A DNA stretch of 64,000 bases from an uncultured Verrucomicrobiota bacterium (GCA_902591645.1 CACJBM010000003.1:21309-85308), one strand, 5' to 3'; positions 9,380 through 18,131 are shown, numbered from the stretch's first letter. Translations and numbers: made by a program. The notes: generated from the letters alone by a model not told the origin.

Positions 9380-10168
9380 TTAGCGAATGATGCCTCTCTC
9401 GCTGGATTCTATGAATGCGATTAGGATATTCACAGGATGTTCACCGGCCAGCTCAGCAGAACTATTTTTCAGTTCTTGCAATGCATCTGAGACTGTCATT
9501 TTTCTCAAGAAAATAGTCTTATAAGCCTCTTTGAGAGATCGTATGTCTTCATCAGCAAATCCACGACGCTGCAAGCCAATAGCGTTAATGCTTCGAATTT
9601 CCGCAGGGTTACCATCAGCGATCATAAATGGGGGAACGTCCTGAACAATTTTTGAACAACCGCCCGTAATTGCATGAGAACCGATACGACAGAATTGGTG
9701 AACGGCAGTTAATCCACCAAGAATTGCATAGTCACCCATCTGGACATGGCCTGCAAGGGTTCCGTTATTGGAAAAAATAACATGGTCACCGACAACACAA
9801 TCATGAGCGATGTGCGAATAAGCCAAAAAAGTCCCATGACTTCCGACTTGAGTTTTGCTACCGGGGTCCGTGCCCCTATTAACAGTAACAAATTCTCGGA
9901 AAGTATTTTGATTGCCAATTTCTAAGTGCGTTGGCTCACCTGAATATTTTAGGTCTTGGCTTTGGCCTCCGATCACAGAGTGAGCATGAAAGGTATTCTG
10001 ATCACCTATAGTGGTAGACCCTTCAATAGAAATATGATCGTGAAGAACACAACCACGTCCGATTTTCACACCTTCTCTAATGACACAATATGGACCGATT
10101 TTGGTCTCATCACCAATTATCGCTCCCGGATCTATTATGGCAGTGGGATGAATGTCAACATTCGGCAC
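9380..10168 (-). CDS. lpxA: Acyl-ACP--UDP-N-acetylglucosamine O-acyltransferase
   Basis: First enzyme of lipid A synthesis: transfers an R-3-hydroxyacyl chain from acyl carrier protein to UDP-GlcNAc in the cytoplasm. The 262 residues match the family. The N-terminal two-thirds is left-handed beta-helix hexapeptide repeats, such as HPTAIIDPGAIIG. The catalytic histidine is H122 in SHIAHDCVVGD, and the GGQSQDLKY loop that contacts substrate is at 67-75. A short helical C-terminal domain follows. It lies 75 bases downstream of the LpxC-FabZ fusion on the same strand, so the first two committed lipid A steps and a fatty acid dehydratase are probably co-transcribed. This marks the organism as having a lipopolysaccharide outer membrane. 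Confidence 0.95.
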   Translation of the reverse strand: MPNVDIHPTAIIDPGAIIGDETKIGPYCVIREGVKIGRGCVLHDHISIEGSTTIGDQNTFHAHSVIGGQSQDLKYSGEPTHLEIGNQNTFREFVTVNRGTDPGSKTQVGSHGTFLAYSHIAHDCVVGDHVIFSNNGTLAGHVQMGDYAILGGLTAVHQFCRIGSHAITGGCSKIVQDVPPFMIADGNPAEIRSINAIGLQRRGFADEDIRSLKEAYKTIFLRKMTVSDALQELKNSSAELAGEHPVNILIAFIESSERGIIR

Positions 10169-10243
10169 CTCATAAGATCATCCATATAGGACCAAATCGC
10201 AAGCTGGTATCACAATGCATGCGTAGAAAGTAACAGACAAAAA

Positions 10244-11557
10244 TTAGCTCGAAATCAAACTGAATTTGAGTTCCGCTTCGGAAACTAAAGCTTCATTGAC
10301 AAAGCAACGGCACTTTGCCTGGGCAACACTACTTTTAATTTTTAAGGCCTCACCTTCAATAAAAAGAGTATCACCAGGCATTACCGGTTTACGGAATTTT
10401 ACTTTATCGGCGCTCAAAAAATAACCTATCTTACCCTGATTTTCAGGTTTTCGGAGTAGCATGATGCTTGCGAGTTGTGCCATCGCTTCTAATTGTAATA
10501 CTCCAGGCATTACGGGATGATTTGGAAAGTGACCCTGAAAGAATGGTTCATTTATTGTTACAGATTTGATTCCCGTGCACTTGTTATCGCCTTCAAATTT
10601 GATAATCCTATCCAGCAAGAGGAAAGGATAACGGTGAGGCAAAATTTTCATTACCTCATTAATGTCCAAGGCGCCCTCACCCGTAGGAATGTTAACTCGA
10701 GGCGTCATTGACATGACCGCACCAAATGCCTTTTTTAATTGGACAGCCATTTGGGTATTTGGCCCATGTCCTGGTTTTACGCAGAGTACATGTCCCATGA
10801 TGCGCTTACCGGAGAGCATCAGATCCCCGATCACGTCGAGAATTTTATGTCTTGCGAATTCTTCTTCGAACCGGAGAGGCTCTTTACTCAGTATGGATTC
10901 GTCTCTTATAACAACAGCATTTTCTAGTGACCCACCTTTGATTAGTCCTTTTTCCAACAAAGGCTCAACATCTTCGTAAAATACAAATGTGCGGGCAGGA
11001 GCAATTTCTTTTTCATAAATTTCAGGAGTGATTTCAGTTGAGTAATACTGGGTCATCCTTCCTCCCTCACCAGCGTGCGTGCAGGACACACGGAAAGTCT
11101 TACTTGGTAGAATGGTAATGATGGAACCATTTTCATTTTCCATATGAATGGGTTCACGGATTTCGAACACGCTTGCCAACTGGTCCTGTTCTTCTGTCCC
11201 AGCTTCACGTATACAGTTAACGTATGGAGCCGATGAACCGTCGCCGATCGGGGGTTCATTGGCATCCATCTCAATGATTGCATTATCAATGCCCATTCCA
11301 GCCAATGCGCTTATCACATGTTCTACCGTATGGACTTTGACTGAGCCGACCGCTAAGGTCGTTGCCCGCTCAACTTGTTGTACGTTGTCAACGATCGCAG
11401 GGATGAAGGGCTTATCATCTAAATCGATACGACGGAACACAATGCCATGATTGGCAGGAGCCGGTTTCATGGTCAGTGTCACTTTTTCACCCGTGTGAAG
11501 CGAAGTGCCTTCGAGCGAAGCGCTTGAGGCAAGAGTGCGTTGGTATGGAATAGACAT
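10244..11557 (-). CDS. LpxC-FabZ fusion: UDP-3-O-acyl-GlcNAc deacetylase / 3-hydroxyacyl-ACP dehydratase
   Basis: Two enzymes in one 437-residue chain. Residues about 1-285 are LpxC, the zinc deacetylase that commits the pathway to lipid A: HTVEH (76-80) and HKILDVIGD (237-245) supply the zinc ligands H80, H237 and D241, and H264 lies in GHGPN. Residues about 295-437 are FabZ, the fatty acid dehydratase: HRYPFLLLDRI, GHFPNHPVMPGV with catalytic H343, and LEAMAQ with E357. Both active sites look intact. The frame is open from 11620, but MSIPYQRTL at 11557 matches normal LpxC N-termini. The fusion is known from Bacteroidota and some PVC bacteria, and fits a shared 3-hydroxyacyl-ACP pool. Confidence 0.93.
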   Translation of the reverse strand: MSIPYQRTLASSASLEGTSLHTGEKVTLTMKPAPANHGIVFRRIDLDDKPFIPAIVDNVQQVERATTLAVGSVKVHTVEHVISALAGMGIDNAIIEMDANEPPIGDGSSAPYVNCIREAGTEEQDQLASVFEIREPIHMENENGSIITILPSKTFRVSCTHAGEGGRMTQYYSTEITPEIYEKEIAPARTFVFYEDVEPLLEKGLIKGGSLENAVVIRDESILSKEPLRFEEEFARHKILDVIGDLMLSGKRIMGHVLCVKPGHGPNTQMAVQLKKAFGAVMSMTPRVNIPTGEGALDINEVMKILPHRYPFLLLDRIIKFEGDNKCTGIKSVTINEPFFQGHFPNHPVMPGVLQLEAMAQLASIMLLRKPENQGKIGYFLSADKVKFRKPVMPGDTLFIEGEALKIKSSVAQAKCRCFVNEALVSEAELKFSLISS

Positions 11558-11665
11558 AGGATCTCTGATTTCAGCTAAGCAAGTATTTGGGTCTTGGGAA
11601 GGAAAAACCTGCCCAAGCACAGACTAATCGCTTTATTCTTAGGCAGATAATAATACCTGTAGAAA

Positions 11666-11688
11666 TTTTCGTGCAAGTTACACGAAAA
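11666..11688 (-). terminator. Hairpin just after trxA
   Basis: Arms TTTTCGTG (11666-11673) and CACGAAAA (11681-11688) pair perfectly over 8 bp with a 7-base loop. The hairpin begins one base past the trxA stop codon; on the minus strand the arm ends in AAAA and is followed by TTTCT, a weak T tract. It probably ends or attenuates trxA transcription before lpxC. Confidence 0.55.
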
Positions 11689-11689
11689 A

Positions 11690-12013
11690 CTATGAAATTG
11701 CGTCCAATTTAGAGGAAATAGCCTCTTTATTAATGAGTCCAACTACCTCATCTTTAACTTCGCCGTCTTTGAAAAAAAGCATCATGGGTATCGATTTCAC
11801 GTTATAAGTCACAGCGAGATCACGACAATCATCGATATTCACTTTTGTGATTTTACACGAATCACCTTTTTCTTCCGCTAATTCATCAAGGATTGGACCC
11901 AGCATTTTGCATGGTCCACACCACTCTGCCCAAAAATCCACGAGGACCGGGACGTCGCTTTGCGTGACCTCAGATTCGAAGTTTTCTTGGGTAATAGAAA
12001 TAACTCCTGCCAT
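11690..12013 (-). CDS. trxA: Thioredoxin
   Basis: Cytoplasmic disulfide reductase of 107 residues, the standard length. The active site WCGPCK is at 31-36, preceded by the conserved VLVDFWAE strand. The cis-proline lies in SIPMMLFF, and the C-terminal GLINKEAI region matches the family. No signal peptide. It is followed by a hairpin and then the LpxC-FabZ gene. Upstream on the same strand, 142 bases away, is a Pro/Ala-rich membrane protein. Confidence 0.95.
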   Translation of the reverse strand: MAGVISITQENFESEVTQSDVPVLVDFWAEWCGPCKMLGPILDELAEEKGDSCKITKVNIDDCRDLAVTYNVKSIPMMLFFKDGEVKDEVVGLINKEAISSKLDAIS

Positions 12014-12155
12014 TTTTCCTATAGATGAAAAAAAGCTTAGCCCGATTGGCGAGACAAGATTTCAAGAACAAGAACCAAAAGAGAAATAATTGTAAGAATG
12101 ATTGCAGCTGGCATTGGTATAAAAATGTTTAAATACAATAAGGAGAAGTTAGACC

Positions 12156-12857
12156 TTAATTGTTCTGTTCACCCTTATAAGCATCATACTCTTTAGTGGG
12201 TAAACTTCTTTTATATTGGGCAGGAAACAGATTCGTAGGAGAAGCTATACGGTTCACATCTTCCTTAGTGAACTTGAAAGTTTTTGCTTCTTTGTTTTCC
12301 TTATTGTCTACCTGTGGATTGTACCGACGGTCATAATCATCGTGGGGAATTCCCCAAGATTTTGAATCCGGCATTTTTGGATCTTGTTGGGACAAGCTCG
12401 GAGAACTTGCAGCTTCTATCAGTAGCACGGCCAGAGCTAAGACAACGCAAGCCCACGCGAGTGGATTGAGGAAGCTCTCTTCACCATCATCATCCAAGCT
12501 AGCAGAAAGTTTACCAGTTGAAAGAGGTGCAGCTACACCGCCCGGTGTACTTGCAGCACCTGGTTGAGATGGTTGTAGTTTGACAGTCGCTTGAGGTGGA
12601 GAGGATTGTGTTGCTGGGCTTGAAGCTGCTGGTGCAGGACTCAATGGAACTGTTTTGGCTGCTGAAGGTTGAGCAGGAGCAGGAGCTAATGGTTGAGTTG
12701 CTTGTGCAGGAGCTGCAGGCTTAGGGGCCGCAGGCGCTGGCGGCGGCGGAGCTGCACCCTCGGATGCTTTAAGAGTCACTCGTGTGGTCTCTTTTTTTAA
12801 GGGAACAGAAGATGATTTATCTTCTGGTGCTGGGGTTTGAGGATTTTCTTCGCTCAT
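12156..12857 (-). CDS. Pro/Ala-rich single-pass membrane protein, function unknown
   Basis: A 233-residue protein I do not recognise by function. About 35-115 is low-complexity proline, alanine and glutamine, expected to be disordered. One hydrophobic segment at about 133-150 (PLAWACVVLALAVLLIEA) is a likely membrane anchor. The remaining 80 residues are polar and carry a KEDVNRIASPTNLFP stretch. An early ETTRVTLKA motif and a later ATVKLQPSQP resemble short motifs I associate with verrucomicrobial proline-rich membrane proteins. No cleavable signal peptide, so the N-terminus is probably cytoplasmic. The gene is monocistronic as far as can be seen. Confidence 0.7.
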   Translation of the reverse strand: MSEENPQTPAPEDKSSSVPLKKETTRVTLKASEGAAPPPPAPAAPKPAAPAQATQPLAPAPAQPSAAKTVPLSPAPAASSPATQSSPPQATVKLQPSQPGAASTPGGVAAPLSTGKLSASLDDDGEESFLNPLAWACVVLALAVLLIEAASSPSLSQQDPKMPDSKSWGIPHDDYDRRYNPQVDNKENKEAKTFKFTKEDVNRIASPTNLFPAQYKRSLPTKEYDAYKGEQNN

Positions 12858-13201
12858 GATTTAAAATTTTTTCTATATGGGGGATATATTAAGGGAAGAG
12901 TATTAATGCCTATTTCTGACCATAATGTCAATGGTTTTTGCCTATTTGAATAAATCAAAACCTTCTTAGAATACAAAAAAGTAACGTTGTTTTCTTTTTT
13001 TTAATATCAATGGTTAAGATTTCCTTAATAAATATTCGTTAAAGCTTTGTCGAAAGAGAAACTGAAATTAGCTAAAAAAATATAATTTTGTTCCATCAGA
13101 GCTTCTTTAACCCTGATAATAAGATGTCCATTTAATGGTTTGGAACCTTTCCTAAACCCACTAAACCAAGATAGGATAAGAAAAAACTGAAAGTCAGAGG
13201 A
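12858..13201. other. AT-rich divergent intergenic region, no gene seen
   Basis: 344 bases separate the divergent starts of the Pro/Ala-rich protein and the M20 peptidase. The stretch is strongly AT-rich with several A and T runs and must hold both promoters, but I cannot assign -35/-10 pairs with confidence. No RNA gene, long repeat or small conserved frame is visible. Confidence 0.6.
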
Positions 13202-14368
13202 ATGGATAACTGGGTAAATCCGACAACGTTAAATAAGCTTCTTTCATCATTTATCAGGATCCCCAGCGTCAATCCTGATGGTGATCCAGGAACGGGCTTA
13301 GAAAATACCGGAGAGCTTGAAATGGCCAAGGCAGTTGGCAATTTTCTGGAGACAATTGGCGCTGAAGTTTGGTACGATGAAGTCGAACCAGGCAGGCCAA
13401 ACGTGATGGGCAGGTTCCCAGGCTTTGAAGGAAAGCCTCAGATATTACTTGGGCCGCACCTTGATACGGTTGGAGTCGGAGGCATGACTGTGGACCCTTT
13501 TGGTGGACAGCTGAGCGAAGGCAAAATTTATGGACGAGGAGCTTCGGACACAAAAGGGACTTTAGCGGCAATGCTTTGGGCATTGTCGGAAATAGGCGCT
13601 GAAAAGATTAGAGACCTGAACATTGGAGTTACATTTGCAGGATTCATGGGCGAGGAAACTGGTCAGCCCGGATCAAGGCACTTTGCGAAAAAATATGGTA
13701 GCGAATATGACTTTGCCTTAGTGGGTGAACCTACTGGAAATGATTTGGTCTACAGGCACAAGGGCACTCTATGGTTGCAAGTTACGTCAGTGGGTCAAGC
13801 AGCGCATGGATCAATGCCCGAGAAGGGTCATAGCGCTATAAGCAAAATGGTGGAACTGATAAAATTATTAGAAAGTGATTTTCGAGCGAACCTTTTAAGC
13901 AATCAATATTTTGATGAATTGCTCGGTCATCCCACAATCAACATTGGAGTCATTGCGGGAGGGACCCGCACAAACATTGTTTCAGAAAAGTGTACGATAG
14001 AAATTGATTTTCGGTTAACGCCCCAACTGGGAGGAGAAGATGCCTTAAAGTTGTTCAAAGAATTTCTTAAAAATCATGAGTATAATGAAATTAAAGTGGA
14101 CATTAAGCTTCGATGCGAACCACTCAATACCTCAGCCGACAACCCATTTATTAAAGGATTATGCGATTTATCGAATGGACCTAAATTAGTTGGCGCTCCC
14201 TGGTTCTGTGATGCTGCCGTTTTATCTGCGGAAGGAGGAATTCCAGCCGTTGCAGCTGGCCCCGGTCACATTGAACAGGCACATACTGCTGACGAATGGA
14301 TCAAAGAGACAGACCTAGCGGCGGGAGCGTTGTTCTATAAGGAATTTCTTGAACGCGCCAATTCGTGA
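13202..14368 (+). CDS. M20 family metallopeptidase (ArgE/DapE-like)
   Basis: Cytoplasmic zinc hydrolase of 388 residues that would cleave an N-acyl or peptide bond of a small substrate. Metal-site motifs are in the family order: GPHLDTVGVGG (H86, D88), GRGASDTKG (D116), the catalytic EE at 151-152 in GEETG, E176 in LVGEPTG, and a late histidine in GPGHIEQAHTADEW. The middle section (AAHGSMPEKG) belongs to the dimerization domain with its conserved histidine. The sequence reads like the acetylornithine deacetylase / succinyl-diaminopimelate desuccinylase group; the exact substrate cannot be told. A purine-rich AGAGGA directly precedes the ATG. It is 175 bases upstream of proS. Confidence 0.87.
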   Translation: MDNWVNPTTLNKLLSSFIRIPSVNPDGDPGTGLENTGELEMAKAVGNFLETIGAEVWYDEVEPGRPNVMGRFPGFEGKPQILLGPHLDTVGVGGMTVDPFGGQLSEGKIYGRGASDTKGTLAAMLWALSEIGAEKIRDLNIGVTFAGFMGEETGQPGSRHFAKKYGSEYDFALVGEPTGNDLVYRHKGTLWLQVTSVGQAAHGSMPEKGHSAISKMVELIKLLESDFRANLLSNQYFDELLGHPTINIGVIAGGTRTNIVSEKCTIEIDFRLTPQLGGEDALKLFKEFLKNHEYNEIKVDIKLRCEPLNTSADNPFIKGLCDLSNGPKLVGAPWFCDAAVLSAEGGIPAVAAGPGHIEQAHTADEWIKETDLAAGALFYKEFLERANS

Positions 14369-14450
14369 ACCTTAGAACTGAGGAGGCCGCTATTGACGCG
14401 GTTCCAATTGAAGAGTGCCCTAAAAATTGACGACGGGTTTGATTTTTCAT
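14367..14450 (-). pseudogene. Leftover Tat signal peptide of a lost gene
   Basis: On the minus strand an ATG at 14450 opens a frame with a textbook twin-arginine leader: TRRQFLGHSSIG, then an Ala/Ser-rich hydrophobic stretch ending near SSVLRF. The frame continues only until about 14301, where it overlaps the end of the M20 gene antisense and looks like nothing recognisable. The leader-like part fits almost exactly in the gap beyond the M20 stop codon. It therefore looks like the 5' end of a Tat-exported protein gene whose body was deleted. A chance match cannot be excluded. Confidence 0.42.
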
Positions 14451-14543
14451 GCTTTCTATCGTGTTAAATATCAAAAATTCCATAAAGCAAAGTTGCAAGA
14501 ATTTGCAAATCTCAATCTCGAGACGAACGTATGGGCTAAAATT

Positions 14544-16079
14544 ATGGCCAAACCTCAAAATGCCATCAGTCCGAGCCGACAGGAAGATTTTCCCGAGTGG
14601 TATCAACAAGTCGTAAGAGCAGCTGACCTTGCAGAGAATTCAGAAGTCCGTGGCTGTATGGTCATTAAGCCATGGGGATACGGTTTGTGGGAACAAATAC
14701 AAATCCAGTTAGACGCAATGTTTAAGGCAACGGGTCACAAAAATGCATACTTTCCTCTTCTAATTCCTCTCTCTTATTTGGAAAAGGAGGCGGAACATGC
14801 GGAGGGCTTTGCTACGGAATGTGCTGTTGTAACGCATCATCGCCTCGAAGCTCAAAAGGATGAAAGTGGAAAGACCAAGATGGTGCCGACTGGTGAACTG
14901 GCAGAACCTTTTATTATTCGCCCAACATCAGAAACCATAATAGGGGCGGCCTTTGCCCGATGGATAGAGAGTTACAGGGACTTACCATTATTAATTAATC
15001 AGTGGGCTAATGTCATGCGATGGGAAATGCGACCGAGGTTGTTTTTAAGGACAGCCGAATTCTTATGGCAGGAAGGGCACACGGTTCACGAAACGTCTGA
15101 TGAGGCTTGGGAAGAGACCGAAAAAATTCTGGACGTTTATGAGGATTTTGCACGTGAACATTTAGCCATACCTGTCATCACTGGTGAAAAAACAGAGAAT
15201 GAAAGGTTCCCGGGCGCCGATCGGACCCTTTGTATTGAAGCTATGGTTCAAGACAAAAAAGCAATTCAGGCAGGAACCTCACATTTTCTTGGACAGAATT
15301 TTAGTAAAGCTTCAGACATTAGTTTTGCTGGCCGTGATGGAACAAAGCAATTTGGATGGACCACTAGCTGGGGCGTTAGTACGCGCTTAGTAGGGACTCT
15401 GATCATGGCGCACGGTGATGACGATGGGGTCATAATTCCTCCGATGGTTGCTCCGACTCAGGTTGTCATCTTGCCTGTAATTCCTAAGGAAGAAAACCGT
15501 GAAGCAGTCATTACTGCTGCCGAAAGTATGGCAAAATCACTCAGTTCATCCAGTTATGCAGGATTACCCATTCGGGTTGAGATTGACAAGAGAGACATGC
15601 AAGGCGGTGCGAAGAACTGGGAATGGATTAAAAAAGGTGCACCTATACGTGTTGAAATTGGTCCCCGAGACATTGAAAAAAGAACCGTAGCAGTGACTCG
15701 TCGTGATCGATCACCAAAAGATAAAGAATTTATACCTAACGAAGAATTTCTTCAGGGAGCAGCAAATGTACTCGAAGATATCCAGTCTTCACTCTTAGAG
15801 CGAGCGACCCGCTTCAAAGAAGATAACATGAAGAGAATAGACAGTATGGAGGAGTTCATAGAATTTTTTACCCCTTCGAATACTGAAAAACCGGAAATTC
15901 ATGGGGGCTTCGCTTTATGTCATTGGGCAGGTTCAAATGAAGAGGAAGAAAAAATTGCAAAAGAATACAAAGTTACTATCCGTTGCATTCCTCATGGAGA
16001 ACAATATGTTGAGGAGGGGGCTTGCATTCTGACGGGCCAACCGAGCTCGCGGAGAGTAGTCTTTTCAAAGGCCTATTAG
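14544..16079 (+). CDS. proS: Prolyl-tRNA synthetase, archaeal/eukaryotic-type (ProS type 3)
   Basis: Charges tRNA-Pro with proline. The frame opens at 14427, but MAKPQNAISPSRQEDFPEWY at 14544 fits the family start and leaves 511 residues. Class II motifs are clear: RPTSETIIGAAFARWIESY and RWEMRPRLFLRTAEFLWQEGH (motif 2), then DGTKQFGWTTSWGVSTRLVG with IMAHGDDDG (motif 3). A C-terminal anticodon-binding domain begins at about QVVILPVIPKEENRE, and a C-terminal extension ends in GQPSSRRVVFSKAY. There is no bacterial-type editing insertion, so it belongs to the short archaeal/eukaryotic-like form found in scattered bacteria. The glutaredoxin gene begins three bases after the stop. Confidence 0.94.
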   Translation: MAKPQNAISPSRQEDFPEWYQQVVRAADLAENSEVRGCMVIKPWGYGLWEQIQIQLDAMFKATGHKNAYFPLLIPLSYLEKEAEHAEGFATECAVVTHHRLEAQKDESGKTKMVPTGELAEPFIIRPTSETIIGAAFARWIESYRDLPLLINQWANVMRWEMRPRLFLRTAEFLWQEGHTVHETSDEAWEETEKILDVYEDFAREHLAIPVITGEKTENERFPGADRTLCIEAMVQDKKAIQAGTSHFLGQNFSKASDISFAGRDGTKQFGWTTSWGVSTRLVGTLIMAHGDDDGVIIPPMVAPTQVVILPVIPKEENREAVITAAESMAKSLSSSSYAGLPIRVEIDKRDMQGGAKNWEWIKKGAPIRVEIGPRDIEKRTVAVTRRDRSPKDKEFIPNEEFLQGAANVLEDIQSSLLERATRFKEDNMKRIDSMEEFIEFFTPSNTEKPEIHGGFALCHWAGSNEEEEKIAKEYKVTIRCIPHGEQYVEEGACILTGQPSSRRVVFSKAY

Positions 16080-16082
16080 ATA

Positions 16083-16355
16083 ATGTCCGATCCGAACATT
16101 GATCTTTATGTTAAGCCCGGTTGTCCTTGGTGCGTTGCTGTCATCGCCTGGCTCGACCAGAAAGGATATAGGTACCGCGAATATGATGTCATTGATGATG
16201 ATGCGAAATTTGAAGAAATGGTTCGAATTACTGGGCAGAGTTTTGCTCCCAGTTTGCGTTTTCACATGGAAGGGATGGTAGATAAAATCCTTTCTGATTT
16301 TGGGGTAGAAGAGCTTGAAATTTTTCTACAAACATGTGGTCTAGAACCAGACTAA
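16083..16355 (+). CDS. Glutaredoxin-like protein
   Basis: A 90-residue thioredoxin-fold protein. The active site is CPWC at 14-17 in VKPGCPWCVAV, followed by the usual helix (WLDQKGYRYREYDV). A proline equivalent to the glutaredoxin cis-proline lies in SFAPSLRF. The CPWC tetrad is less common than CPYC but known in the family. A standard GG glutathione-binding pair is not obvious, so the electron donor is uncertain. The start codon is three bases past the proS stop, which implies co-transcription and perhaps translational coupling. No signal peptide. Confidence 0.85.
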   Translation: MSDPNIDLYVKPGCPWCVAVIAWLDQKGYRYREYDVIDDDAKFEEMVRITGQSFAPSLRFHMEGMVDKILSDFGVEELEIFLQTCGLEPD

Positions 16356-16399
16356 TATTTTTGTTTTCTTTATTTAAATAACCTTCATATTAATTTCCA

Positions 16400-17485
16400 G
16401 TGAGAAACTATTCCCCAAAGTTTTTTCGTCAATCATTGACGGTTTATTTATTTTGTTTCGGTCTGCTGTGTTCTTTTTCCCAAGACAAAAATAAGACCGA
16501 ACACGTAATCTTAATTAGTTGTGACGGATTAAGGCCAGATGCGGTTGAATTCCTAGGTGAAAAGTGGGCTCCTAATTTTTACCGAATAATAAAGGAAGGC
16601 GCGCACACCCATAACGCAAGGACTGACTTTAATTATACCGTCACTTTGCCAAACCATACATGTATGCTGACAGGACGTGGCGTTTTGGGTGAAGCGGGCC
16701 ATGCCTGGATTGAGAATGGCACTCCCAAGATTGGTCAGCTACTTCATAGAAACAAAAAAGCTTACATTGCCAGTGCCTTTGACGTTGCTCATGACCATGG
16801 CTTAAAGACCGCTCTTTTTAGCAGCAAGGAAAAATTTGTTCTCTACGACTTAAGTTATAATGATCGGAGCGGTAGAGATGACACACATGGTGAGGATAAT
16901 GGCAAAGACAAATTAGATCATTACCATTTTAATGAGAAAACCGAAGAGCTCATCAAATCCTTTACAGAATCTCTCGCCAAGACCCCTTATGGTTTTAGTA
17001 TGTTGCATTTGCGTGACCCGGACACTGCTGGCCATGCTAATGGTTGGGACATTCAGCCAAAGTCTGTTTACATCTCTGCAGTTTCTAAGATGAATTGGAT
17101 TATAGGAAAATTATTTGATTTCATTGACACTAATGAACAAATGAAAGGTAAAACTGCCTTGATAATCACGGCTGACCATGGTGGGAGATTGGAAACAAAG
17201 ACACACACTAAGTCTGATGAAAAATTGAATTACACTATCCCATTTTACGTTTGGGGCCCTGATGTTTCTCCCGGCAATGAGCTGTACAAGATCAACCCTT
17301 CTAGCCGGAAGGGCCCCGAGGACAAGAACCCAAAGTATGAATCTGAGAGTCTGCAGCCAATTCGCAATGGTGACGCTGGTAATCTTGCCATGTCCTTGCT
17401 AGGCCTTCCTGCCATTGACGGTTCGACCATTAATGCAAAGCAGGACCTGAACGTTAAGACTTTGCAGAAGGCTGAGGAAAATTAG
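16400..17485 (+). CDS. Secreted type I phosphodiesterase / alkaline phosphatase superfamily protein
   Basis: Exported hydrolase of 361 residues with a GTG start and a signal peptide (hydrophobic LTVYLFCFGLLCSFS). The metal and nucleophile motifs of the nucleotide pyrophosphatase/phosphodiesterase family are present: SCDGLRPDAV (first metal aspartate), YTVTLPNHTCMLTGRG (nucleophile threonine), HLRDPDTAGHANGW and ITADHGGR (second set of D/H ligands). The C-terminal quarter is polar and family-typical. It may release phosphate from nucleotides or phosphodiesters outside the membrane. It is on the same strand as the two following genes, but a 121-base gap leaves the operon open. Confidence 0.85.
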   Translation: MRNYSPKFFRQSLTVYLFCFGLLCSFSQDKNKTEHVILISCDGLRPDAVEFLGEKWAPNFYRIIKEGAHTHNARTDFNYTVTLPNHTCMLTGRGVLGEAGHAWIENGTPKIGQLLHRNKKAYIASAFDVAHDHGLKTALFSSKEKFVLYDLSYNDRSGRDDTHGEDNGKDKLDHYHFNEKTEELIKSFTESLAKTPYGFSMLHLRDPDTAGHANGWDIQPKSVYISAVSKMNWIIGKLFDFIDTNEQMKGKTALIITADHGGRLETKTHTKSDEKLNYTIPFYVWGPDVSPGNELYKINPSSRKGPEDKNPKYESESLQPIRNGDAGNLAMSLLGLPAIDGSTINAKQDLNVKTLQKAEEN

Positions 17486-17606
17486 AATAGACTTTCCCCC
17501 TTAACAGAGCAAAAAACTATAGTTTCTTTGCGGCTAGTAAGTTCTTTTGTGAATGATAATGGCAATGATCAGATTCTATTGATATCGTTTTGCTGATTTT
17601 ATTACC

Positions 17607-18131
17607 TTGGGCAAACCACGCAAAATAACCGAACCAGAGAAGGAGCTTCGCTTTACCCGCGCGCGTCAAGGGCTGACGTTCGTTGCTTTTGGTGGAATTT
17701 TTTTGTGTATTACATTTTGGATATGGTTTTCGAATACCACCCTTAATGGTCTGGCAATCAATGAAATTTCAACTCAACTTATAATTACCCTTGTATTGTT
17801 CAGTTTGAGTTTAATTTGTATTTGGGTTGCAGTGAATTGCGTCAGGCACGCGTTTATTATTCTTACGCCTCTGGGCATTGAATTATTTCCTTTCTGGTTT
17901 CCCAGTAAAAATCTTCAGGTCATCTATTGGACTGAAATTGATCATGCACTTGTTACTGAAGACATGAAAACTCTGGAAATACAATGTCAGGGGGGAGGCA
18001 AGGTGTTCGTTGCACTTGCTCCAATCACAGTGGACCGTTTGCCTTATCTTAAACGTGCGATTGAAGGACGCATGGATCAGGCCAAAGAATCAAAAGATAA
18101 AAAGGAAGGATCAGAGGATCCGCAGCAATAA
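17607..18131 (+). CDS. Two-helix membrane protein with PH-like tail, function unknown
   Basis: A 174-residue protein with an apparent TTG start. Two hydrophobic segments (about 22-43 and 57-84) are followed by a cytoplasmic-looking stretch of short beta strands (IILTPLGIELFPFWFPSKN, VIYWTEIDHALV, TLEIQCQGGGKVFVALAP) and a helix with PYLKRAIEGRM. That order, two transmembrane helices then a small beta domain, resembles bacterial PH-like membrane proteins, but the match is by shape only. The tail is charged and probably disordered. It ends 19 bases before the kinase-like gene, suggesting an operon of two. Confidence 0.65.
   Translation: MGKPRKITEPEKELRFTRARQGLTFVAFGGIFLCITFWIWFSNTTLNGLAINEISTQLIITLVLFSLSLICIWVAVNCVRHAFIILTPLGIELFPFWFPSKNLQVIYWTEIDHALVTEDMKTLEIQCQGGGKVFVALAPITVDRLPYLKRAIEGRMDQAKESKDKKEGSEDPQQ

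Noticed and set aside
14301..14609. The full 102-residue minus-strand frame containing the Tat leader
   Set aside because: Upstream of the inner ATG it overlaps proS and downstream it overlaps the M20 gene; only the leader part at 14367-14450 is kept, as a gene remnant.
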